Shown: piece after piece, positions 55,743 through 64,000 of the stretch
Layout of the letters: each line of letters opens with the position of its first letter
Numbering within the stretch: the first letter of the stretch is position 1
From: Paralvinella palmiformis
Lineage: Eukaryota > Annelida > Polychaeta > Terebellida > Alvinellidae
Length of the DNA: 64,000 bases
Assembly: GCA_025642065.1 (NCBI GenBank)
Contig: JAODUP010000006.1
Coordinates: 434,001 to 498,000 of the forward strand
Direction of reading: 5' to 3'
Translations under genes and position numbers: made by a program
Notes under the pieces: generated by a model
What the model saw: only the letters and a program-made list of their open reading frames with translations
What the model was told of the DNA's origin: nothing
Database searches by the model: none

Positions 55743-56258
55743 TTGAAAACCGCATTATATAGCTGTTTAACCGGAGTAACAGCTGGGCAGTACCGAAAGC
55801 CATGCTTTAAAAGCTGGATGCAAGCCACCGCAGACATCTCCGTACCATCACAGGTCACTCCTGGCCAAAAAAGCCTTATCAGCAACCATACACTCTACAA
55901 ACTGTGCAATGAAGAACCTCTCTCCTCAAAGGTCGCAAAGCAGAGATGGTCAATGCTGGCCCATGTCCTACGCATGGACCCTAACGCGCCCACTCAGAGG
56001 GCATTAGACTTCGCCTTTATTGGCTCACAAACCCAGATTAGAAAGGCAGTGCACAAACCTGCTGGGAATACCACGTGCCGACCCCAAGCAGGCAGGACTC
56101 GGACCTCTCCGTACAGCGAGACAATTGCATTGTCGACGGCAACGTGCCCACAACAAGCCACATTGATCGAGGACCAACGTGAAGGACTGATTGCGGCCGC
56201 AGGATGTCATAGTTACTACCGAGACTGCAGCACACAGTCTATTATTATATTAATCTGA
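55743..56258 (+). mobile_element. LINE ORF2 C-terminal fragment
   Basis: Open frame of 171 codons with SNHTLYKLCNEEPLSSKVAKQRWSMLAHVLRMDP-type sequence: the block LCNEEPLSSKVAKQRWSML and HVLRMDPNAP. This R-R-W..L-G-H-V-L-R-M pattern is the region after RT in endonuclease-RT LINEs that carry no RNase H. No RT precedes it, so it is a 5'-truncated insertion. It sits between the PHD and OTU exons of the opposite-strand pseudogene. Confidence 0.7.
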
Positions 56259-56624
56259 GCGTCGTCGTGGATATCGGGGTAGTTATTTCAATATACCAAA
56301 TACCTGTTACATGTATGTAAATGCAATATTGCTATAAAAATACAAATTTATAGTTATGTAATATAGATGTAAAGACATTGTTTTCACTTACCGGCGCATG
56401 ACAGCTTGTATGTCATAACGCCCACTGCGGAAAGAATAGTTTTACAAAGAAACTGCAGATCTGGATCAAACCATGCACCGAAGTGGGTTCTTGTTAACCC
56501 TAGACACTTGCTATGGCTACAATGTGAACACTTCGAACATTCAATAGTTCCGTGAGGACAACCTAAGTCACATATAACACAGTGCTAATCCAACTTTTTT
56601 CGTTTCCTAAGTGGCATTTTCACA

Positions 56625-57390
56625 ATCTTTCGCACTTTACGAAACAGCGTTAACAAATTGTACTGTTTGCTAGATACCACTTTCAACCCCGACAGAATTA
56701 TGAATGATTAATTATTGCCCACTCAAAGTTTCTTATGGCTCTGTTAAACTAGTCTAGTAGGTGTTTTACCGAGCGTGGCACAGTCCTGTATAGGTTACAC
56801 ATGGGATAGCCACATGCATCCATCGGTCTCCCGTGTACAGACAATTATCATTTTATTTTAAATGACGTTATGTGATAGGAAGAGGGAAACATTCGCAATC
56901 AGGCCGAGCATCTTGACTTATTAATTAAGCTTATACCAATACAAACAAATACACGCGAATTAAATTCTTGTTATGGACCGGGGCCGGGTGTGGCGATTCC
57001 TTAATTCGATGAGGCATTGTGTTTGTGTCCTTGACATTAATGGGCTCAAGTCACAAGACTGAGAAAAAAAGAGTCATAAGACCGAAGCAAAACGAAGCAC
57101 CACACTGAGAAAGGTAATAATTAAAATCGATCACAGTTTAACGTATTTTTACCACCGTAATAGGGACACAGAAGTTTCTGAACTGTGTTCGTTTTTCACA
57201 TTCGCCGTGTTTGTTCTTCCGATTCGTCTGTATGTTATGTGTTTATGGTGTCAACGTTCAACATAAAGTTATATTATTTCAACCAGAATTGTTTTACATG
57301 AGTACAAGAACTGTGCCCTACAACACTGAAAAAGGCATGTACATTAGTTCAGAAAATTCTTCGTATAAATATATAAGAATTACTAGAGAA
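56625..57390. other. Region upstream of BEL/Pao gag
   Basis: No gene. A long terminal repeat and primer-binding site for the BEL element would be expected here, but I could not match any part of it to sequence after 62.3 kb. Confidence 0.4.
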
Positions 57391-57397
57391 CCTCCGT

Positions 57398-58557
57398 GTG
57401 TTGAAAAACAAACAGACTGCGGCACTATCCGCAGTAACAAAAAAAGAAAGAAATGATATTTCCCGGATCATGACTACTGAAGACATGCTTCACCTAGTAA
57501 AATCTAATTTGGATGAGTTTAACCAGTTGTGTGCCGACTTTGAATTTGCACATACGTCATATTGTGACGCAATCATTGCATCGGAACACCCCCCCCCCAA
57601 AGAAGATAAAATAGACCAGGAATTTAAAGTTTTTGTGATAAGCAGAACTCTATGCTAGAGTTCAGAAAACATATAAGGAGTTGGATCTCTCAAGCAGAAA
57701 GCATCGTGTCTAATAATTTAGATAGAAATTCTTCTATGGGTATCAGCAGATCCAAGTCATCAGCATGTACAAGTCACAGCTTAAGGTCAACAACGTCAAC
57801 AACGAAATCGAGGGAACAGGCAAGAATTGCAGAACTTTTAGTTGAAAAGTCTATGGTACGCCGGAAAACGAACTACATGAACAGAGAGAAGAGCTCAAAA
57901 TTGATATTGAGATTGCAAAATCTCAAGCAAGGGAACAGGTGTATGTAAATACACAGTCCACCCATAAAACAAATGAAACTAACGTTACTGTTATTTTCAA
58001 TGCAGCAATGCCATTAACAACTATTTCTCCGGTACAACACATTATGCCATATCTGCCAACATCATACCAGCCCCTGGTGCAATATGCGCTGACGAACCAA
58101 ACAATTAGATCAACAATTAGAGGGAGAACAAAAGGACCTCATAGGTGGTTGCTTATACATGGACCCAGACCAAAGCTATCCAACAGCCATATCATTGCTT
58201 CAGAAGGAATGTGGTGATCCATTCAAGATATTGACAGCTTATGTCAACAAAGGTTTAAGTTGGCCATTTGTGAAACACGATGATAGCGAAGGATTGAGAC
58301 GGTTAGGCTTCTTTTTGACAAGGTGCAATAACGCTATGATGAGTATATCCCAGATGACGATACTGAACCATTCGCTGAACATGCAAATTATAGTGCAAAA
58401 ACTGCCAACTTACCTGCAAAATAAATGGTGCGAACATGTGATGAAACTGCGAAAATACGAACCTAGAACAGTTAACTTCAGTGATCTGGTAACCTTTGTG
58501 GACCTAGCAGCCGAATCCGCAAACGATCCTATTTACAGCAAAGAAGCCCTTAGCTGA
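57398..58557 (+). pseudogene. BEL/Pao gag remnant
   Basis: Pieces at 57,398-57,658, 57,652-57,948 and 58,159-58,557 read as one gag through frame slips: TAALSAVTKKERNDISRIM, EFRKHIRSWISQAE, then YPTAISLLQKECGDPFKI and NKWCEHVMKLRKYE. The third piece matches the capsid-like region common to BEL/Pao gag proteins. A poly-C run at 57,590 (PPP) marks a likely slip site. Confidence 0.75.
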
Positions 58558-58729
58558 TCTGACCATTATGCAAAGCTTCATACAAAGCCTCTATACAAAG
58601 ACAAATGCTCTACTGATAAACAACGAAGCACCAGCTTGGCAACAATCGTATATTCATCCGGAGTCGACAAAATAATCACCCCAAGTACCTATCCCAAATC
58701 TGGCGATCATAACCCTAATAGATCGAAGT

Positions 58730-59613
58730 AACGCTGTCCTTTCTGTAGCAACTTACATGATCTGGACGACTGTAGAACATTTGCTAGAAAATCCACGGAC
58801 GATAAACGTGCATTTCTGATGGAGAAACGTAAGTGTTTCGGATGTTATGGAAGTAATCATACCTCCAAAGGTTGTATGAAGAAGCGCACTTGCATCAAAT
58901 GTGGAAAACAACACCCATCAGCAATGCATATTGAGAACTTCATTATGACCCGACATAACGATGACAACACGCTAAATACACACTCCAAGTCGAATGTTGA
59001 TTTACCGTATAATACATGTAATGTGCAATCAAGCTCTTGTCATACTATTGACTTTACTGATATAGTCGTACTGAATGCCATCTTGCCTGTAACAGTACAT
59101 CAGAAAGGAAGTTGCAAGGTTGTCACTACATACGCCTTCTATGACAATGGCAGCAGTGGATGTTTCATGACAGAGGAACTCAAAGATAAATTGAAATCAT
59201 CAGGTACAGAGACACTGCTGCAACTACGCATTATGCATGGGCAGAACTATGTCAATACAATTGCCATTGAAAACTTCATTGTATCTGACCTCAACAACAA
59301 GAACGTTATTGACTTACCAAAAACGTACACTAGAGACGAGATTTCCGTAAATCATCATCAGATTCCTCGACCTGAAATAATTAGTCGATGGCGACATCTA
59401 CGAGAAGTCGCCGGTAAAATTCATCCTCACATGTCTGATCTCAATAATGGGTTACTCATTGGTAGCAACTGCCCTGCTACGTTGGAACCAGTGAAGGTAA
59501 TTTCAACAGGTGGTGCAGGTCCTTTTGCTACATTATTACATCATGGATGGACTATTAATGGCCCTTTGCAAGTCACTATCAAATCAGGTCTTAACGAAAT
59601 CGTATGCAACTGA
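58730..59613 (+). pseudogene. BEL/Pao nucleocapsid and protease
   Basis: Open from about 58,730 (before the ATG at 58,819). Zinc knuckles: CPFCSNLHDLDDC, CFGCYGSNHTSKGC and CIKCGKQHPSAMH. The protease follows with FYDNGSSGCF, where D-N-G stands at the usual D-S/T-G site. Downstream HMSDLNNGLLIGSNCP and GGAGPFATLLHHGWTINGP are conserved between protease and RT in this family. Confidence 0.8.
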
Positions 59614-59619
59614 ATAATT

Positions 59620-61350
59620 ATGCAAGAAGTTGATATTGCGAAAGAAGCCATCACACCTACTACAGTACTGCGAATGTTTGAACTAGACTTCAGTGAAAAT
59701 AAACCAGGAAGCCTACCTAATGAATTCGGTCAAGAAGATCGATTCTTCCTAGAAAAAGCCAATAACGGACTTCATCTGATAAACAACCACTACGAACTTT
59801 CCTCTGCCATTTAGAGATGTCGACTTATCGATGCCAAACAATAAAATCAAGCCCACAACAGAGTTAATTGGTAAAGGAAAAGATGTTACGTAATGAGACA
59901 TATCGTAATCACTAAACAACGTTCGTTAACAATATAATAGCCTATCAAGTTCCCGAGTCTGAACTGCATGGTGCCCTCAGCAAGGCATGGTACCTTCCAC
60001 ACCATGGGGTGTATCATCGAAAGAATCCAAATAAAATTCGCGTTATTTTCGATGCCAGGGGCTAGTTATGAAGGCATGTCTCTCAACGACAACCTGCTAC
60101 AAGGCTCAGACCTTACAAATTCCCTAGTTGGAGTCTGGATCCGATTTCGAGAAGAAAGAGTCGCCTTTATTGGCGACATAGAGGCCATGTTCTATTAGGT
60201 AAAAGTTCCTACTGCACAACACAATTTCTTGCGTTTCCTCTGGTGGTGCAACAGTGATCTAAGCGGTGAACCCGAGGAATACAGGATGACAGTACACCTC
60301 TTTGGTGCTGTGTCATCACCCAGTATAGCAATTTTCGTATTAAAGAACATTTGCAGACAAGGTTGAATGTACATATGGTTATCAAGTTGCCAATACAATT
60401 CGACGAAATTGTTATGCCGACGACTGCCTGAAAGCTACCCAGCTGATCAAAGATCTAACCTCTGCTTATGCAAAGGGTGGATTTCACCTTACAAATTACA
60501 GATGCAGCAAGAGCTTCGTACTTTTCCAAAGGAAGAGTGTTCTAAACATGTCCAGGCTTGCAATCTCGACTATGATGATCTTCCAACCGAACGTGCACTT
60601 GGCATACAATGGTGTGCCGAAACGGATACTTTTAGATTTTCTATCAATCTGAGAGCTAAGCCAATAATGAGACGAGGCATGTCATCTACGATCTCTTCTA
60701 TATACGACCCACTGGGATTCTTAGCACTGTTAATTCTTCCTGCAAAGAAGTTGCTCCAAGAATTCTGCCGAGATGCTAATTTAGGTTGGGATGACGAATT
60801 TTCCATCGAGCACCAAACTGAATGGATGAAATGGCTGAACGAGCTTCCATCATTGGAACACATGTCTATCAAACGATGTATGAAACCTGCTGGATTTGGA
60901 AAAATAATATCAAAGAGGAAACATATATTTTCTGATGCTAGTACGACAGGCCATGGAGCGGTCGCATATCTCCGTCTCTGTAATGACAGTAACAAAATAA
61001 ATTGTGCATTTCTGATGGGAAAATCACGTTTAGCTCCAATCAAGATGCTAAGTATTCCACGCTTGGAACTAACATCTGCAACGGTTTCCGTACGCCTAGG
61101 TAGGAAATTATTGCAGGAATTATCCATGGAATCAAATGCCATTACATACCACACCGACTCAACAACAATACTACACTACATCAAGAGTGAAAAAAGGAGA
61201 TTTCATGTCTTTGTCTCAAATCGTGTGCAACTAATACGGGACTACTCGAATATTAGCCAGTGGAAATATGTTGATACACATGAAAACCATGATTATCCAG
61301 TCAGCAAATGGTTAGAAACAAACGTTGGCTTGACGGACCCTAGTTGTTAA
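59620..61350 (+). pseudogene. BEL/Pao reverse transcriptase and RNase H
   Basis: [60 protein letters not shown], then CYADDCLKAT near 60,410 in a shifted frame (YADD active site). RNase H at 60,920-61,260 keeps acids in HIFSDAS, PRLELTSATVSVRLGRK and YHTDSTTILHYI. An in-frame stop at 60,196 and frame changes near 59,815 and 60,367 break it. Confidence 0.85.
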
Positions 61351-61419
61351 CGAAACAAGAAGTACATTGACCAGAACAGCCTCGAGTGTTCATTCAGAAT
61401 TAAGAAGTCAACGACGAAG

Positions 61420-62340
61420 GTGAACGTAACTTCTATTGATCAGTCTGCTGTAACCGTAAATACATTGATCGAATATTATTCGAATTGGCCTCGCCTAAAG
61501 AAAGCTGTTGCCGTATTTCACAGAGTACAGAAAATACTGCAAAAATGCATTTTGCAACGTGAGATTGTATTACACACAGATCCAGACACTTTCGAACAAT
61601 CCATCACTGTACAGGAACTACTAGATGCAGAGAATGCCCTCCTAAAATTGGTGCAACTTCAACAACTTTTCAAAGACATACAATGATCATCTTAGCAAAA
61701 CGTCCAGTGAACGAGATCGAGTAAAAATAAGGTGTGTACAAAAAAGTTCAGTATAGCGCTTGGATCCATTTTTATCTAATGATCTACTTCGTGTTGGTGG
61801 ACGACTCAGCAAATCGGACCTATTAGATAAAACAAAGCATCCCATCTTATTACTTCATAAGTGTCACACAACGCGATTGATCATCAGGCAATATTCATTC
61901 ATATTTAGCCCATGCTGGACGCAACCATGTTCTCTCCGAATTACGACAACGTTCCTGGATCACACACGCCAATACCACAGTTCGCCACGTTATCGTCCGC
62001 TACGTCATATGTCGTCGTCTTAGACAGCCCGTAGATTATCAAAAAATGACAGACTTACCTGTTGATCGTACGTCACCGGCACCACCTTTCACGTATACTG
62101 GTGTTGACTATTTGGGCCATTTCTGATTAAAGATGGTCGCAAACGGCTGAAGAACTATGGTGCTCCCTTTACCTGTCTTGTAAGCAGAGCAATACATATC
62201 GACACTGCAAACTCATTGGAAACGGATTCATTTATCAACGCAAGTTATTGCACGCCACGGGCTAGTAAGGGAAATACGTTCTGATAACTGAACTAATTTC
62301 GTGAGCGACAAATGAGAACTGTTTCAAGTAAACTTAATAA
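61420..62340 (+). pseudogene. BEL/Pao integrase remnant, truncated
   Basis: LLRVGGRLSKSDLLDKTKHP and the His-Cys region (about 61,785-61,900) form the zinc-binding domain, then FTYTGVDYLG near 62,090 carries the first core Asp. SRAIHIDTANSLETDSFI follows, and a worn SDN-TNF block near 62,290 holds the second. The third acidic residue and C terminus are missing. Confidence 0.75.
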
Positions 62341-62439
62341 CCAGCAATATAATACCGCCGCTTCAAGGATTACTAGTACATATTTACTGCGCACGGTTTC
62401 TACTGTATATTTTGTGTTTAGTATCGGCAAGATGTTTAG

Positions 62440-64000
62440 TAAATGAGAGGCAGGCGTCAATGGTTATGCCTAGGTATTTGTAGTGTTTGGCAGTTTCTAT
62501 AGGTTGTTTACATAGATGGAAGGGAAGTGTTTAAGACCATGACTTTGGCCACAACAGCGAACGAGCTAGGACTTCTTTTCCTCAGCCAAGACCAATGTGT
62601 TAAGGGCTATATGAAGTTTTTTTTGGCAGTGTGGTCGCCATGTGAGACGATTGCCAGATCGTCTGTGTAAGCAAGGATGTCAAGGCATGGTGGTAGGGAG
62701 ATGGAGAGGAGAATAACTAATGCATTAAATAATGTAGGGGAGCGGGAAGATCTTTCGGAAGCACCCATGTTAACGGTATGTGGATCAGAGTAGCAACCTT
62801 GGAAGGAAACCTTTATGTTTCTGTTGCTGAGGAAGTCTTCAATCCAGGCTATGAGTCGACCTTTGATACCTGGATAGGTGGTCGGCTCTTTCAAAGGCCT
62901 TTTTTAGTGTTATTGTTATATTGAAATGAGGTTAATTAGGTGGAGAATAGCATCACCTGTGGATCTTCCCTTGGTGAAACCAAACAAGTTATTAGGCTTG
63001 GGAAGGTTCCAGAGCAGCCGGCACAGTATTGGGCACTGCGTGGATGGTTTGCCACAGAAATTGCATGTGGCCCAGGATAGCTTTCACTATGGTGGTGATA
63101 GTGTTTGGTTGTTGAATGGCTGCCTGTTTTTTGGGGGTGGCTACACTCGTCTGTATCCTGGTCGTTGTGTTCATCAGTGGGAGAACATCTGTCATTGTCT
63201 TAGGCAGTGTGTTTGTCAGTGGGGGAAACTTTGTCTTGCAGAGGGAGACAGGAACCTGTGGTGGTGTCGCTTGTCTCCGTGGGTTAATGAGGGTGTCTGG
63301 TTTGGGGCTTTCTGGGCTCTATTCCCATTCTTTGGTGGATTTCGTGCACCGACTGGATTCGAGCGGAGCAACCCATGTATGCCAGGAAGTGATTCCGCCG
63401 ACAGTTTATACACTTCGGTGTCTGAGGTTTCTGGCAGCAAACATGATGGAGGTTTGCTTCCTTCAGCCCTTGTTTGCCACAGTGGTAACACCTTGCCGTG
63501 AATCGGCATGTTTTGAATGTGTGGTTCATCCTCTGACATTTGTAACACTGGGGTTCGGGGACAAAAGGTCGGATTGGGAGTGGTGAAGAAAAGGTTTTTT
63601 TTATGGACGTCGTGGGTGGGGCCACCGAGGTGAAGGAGACTGCGGTGGTTGGGGTTGTCCCCTTTAGAAAGCGCTTTACCACCGAAAGGTTGTGGCTTTC
63701 CACAAAATATTCCACTGGAATGTCCAGTGGAGCCCTGGTGATTACATACCTTTTGGGTCGGGCAGGGGAGGACAGCTAGAGGAACTGGTTTTCCGTCTAG
63801 CTCTTTCAGCTCTGTAACAATAGCCGTCCTGGTATTGATGCCCGTCGTTTTTAATATACGGCGGCCATCTTTCGATACAAATGTCTGCATCTGAAGTTCC
63901 GGAATAGTGGCTTTCAGTTTTGTCAAAATCTGAAACGCCGATGTCCACGGTTGTATTATACGTACCTAGAACAGGTAGGCTGTTTTTAGTGATAATGGGT
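62440..64000 (-). mobile_element. Internally deleted LINE (ORF1 joined to RT)
   Basis: Minus strand. ORF1 from beyond 64,000 to about 63,010, with three zinc knuckles, leads directly into an RT fragment at about 63,005-62,600. NNLFGFTKGRSTGDAI follows ORF1 text without any endonuclease or RT fingers. Later come KKAFERADH, WIEDFLSNRNIKVSFQG and LAYTDDLAIVS (active-site box with Thr for Ala). A worn tail runs to about 62,440. The gag-like ORF1 with CCHC boxes fits the Jockey/I group. Confidence 0.8.
63010..63960 (-). pseudogene. LINE gag-like ORF1 with three zinc knuckles
   Basis: The N-terminal part (63,926-63,730) reads FVSKDGRRILKTTGINT. A frame slip near 63,740 leads to EYFVESHNLSVVKRFLKGT. 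The knuckles are CYKCQRMNHTFKTC, then CYHCGKQGLKEANLHHVC, then CINCRRNHFLAYMGC. The second lacks the normal spacing. The C-terminal tail is Thr/Gln-rich. It would bind element RNA. Confidence 0.75.

Larger units (their letters stand above)
54456..56617 (-). pseudogene. Decayed PHD-finger plus OTU-protease gene
   Basis: Exon 1, 56,617-56,392: MPLRKRKKLD, stop, then a PHD-like finger (CVICDLGCP, IECSKC, HSKC, AW, FLC), with the last Cys replaced. Donor CG|GTAAGT. Exon 2 starts at 55,590 after TTTCTTTCCCAG in matching phase (AILSPIPTPKLNFKRTRQHL, a basic stretch). An OTU cysteine-protease segment at 55,284-55,126 carries the catalytic D-G-N-C motif (VYGDGNCMFRSISLSMYGTQ) and the adjacent H-H-E-H helix. 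Worn coding text continues to about 54,780, then a 27-30 bp minisatellite (54,650-54,760). OTU enzymes cleave ubiquitin chains; OTU domains also occur in some mobile-element proteins. The gene has one stop in exon 1, several frame slips, and a LINE fragment between exons. Confidence 0.65.
57398..62340 (+). mobile_element. BEL/Pao LTR retrotransposon internal region, broken
   Basis: Gag and pol domains occur in BEL/Pao order: gag, three zinc knuckles, aspartic protease, RT, RNase H, integrase zinc-binding and the start of the integrase core. About 4.9 kb is present. Multiple stops and frameshifts show it is inactive. The integrase stops after the second catalytic region and gives way to a LINE near 62.4 kb. 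No LTR pair was found. Only described; nothing is reconstructed. Confidence 0.9.

Overview
This is a eukaryotic, animal-type window: AT-rich, sparse in genes, with spliced genes (GT-AG introns, AATAAA signals), many microsatellites and a dense layer of decayed mobile elements. A metazoan ciliary gene, a sulfatase of the iduronate-2-sulfatase type, and BEL/Pao, Tx1-like and CR1-like retroelements point to a marine invertebrate, probably a lophotrochozoan such as a mollusc (inference; no species marker is visible).

Three host genes can be supported. (1) An apparently intronless, GC-rich iduronate-2-sulfatase-like gene lies on the minus strand at about 12.4-14.3 kb; it is complete except for one frameshift near 13.39 kb. 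(2) A small two-helix membrane protein is encoded in one exon at 30.7 kb (plus), probably with an untranslated first exon near 27.65 kb. (3) A complete 12-exon CCDC96/CFAP184 gene (ciliary axoneme) runs on the minus strand from 47,927 to 33,199. Its exon phases close exactly into a 712-residue protein, with an acidic repeat-rich N-terminal half and a conserved coiled-coil C-terminal half. Genes 2 and 3 are convergent.

The rest is mostly repeats. 0-1.7 kb: decayed LINE with RT and RNase H. 3.3-4.5 kb: two consecutive coding relics of a family I cannot name. 6-11 kb: tRNA-derived SINEs, a 578-bp inverted-repeat element carrying a THAP-like first exon, and a partial TTAA/AGGG element. 15.2-15.9 kb: a TTAA-flanked inverted-repeat element carrying a coding relic of the P2X7-type zinc-coordinating cysteine domain. 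16.5-18.4 kb: a broken inverted duplication. 19.5-20.6 kb: CR1-like endonuclease remnant. 21.8-26.3 kb: nearly full-length but broken Tx1/L1-like element (minus). 48.7-50.8 kb: a segment bounded by inverted arrays of a 15-bp repeat and carrying a collapsed BED-hAT transposase. 54.5-56.6 kb: a decayed gene with a PHD-like finger exon and an OTU cysteine-protease exon, interrupted by a LINE tail. 57.4-62.3 kb: BEL/Pao gag-pol (plus), broken. 62.4-64 kb: an internally deleted LINE (minus).

The most interesting signals are small coding domains stranded inside, or next to, inverted-repeat elements: a P2X7-type cysteine domain, THAP-like exons, BED-hAT and PHD+OTU. They suggest that such domains travel with DNA transposons here. 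Some are recognised only from motif patterns and need database searches. Long stretches not listed below (introns and intergenic DNA) are AT-rich sequence in which I see no supported gene.
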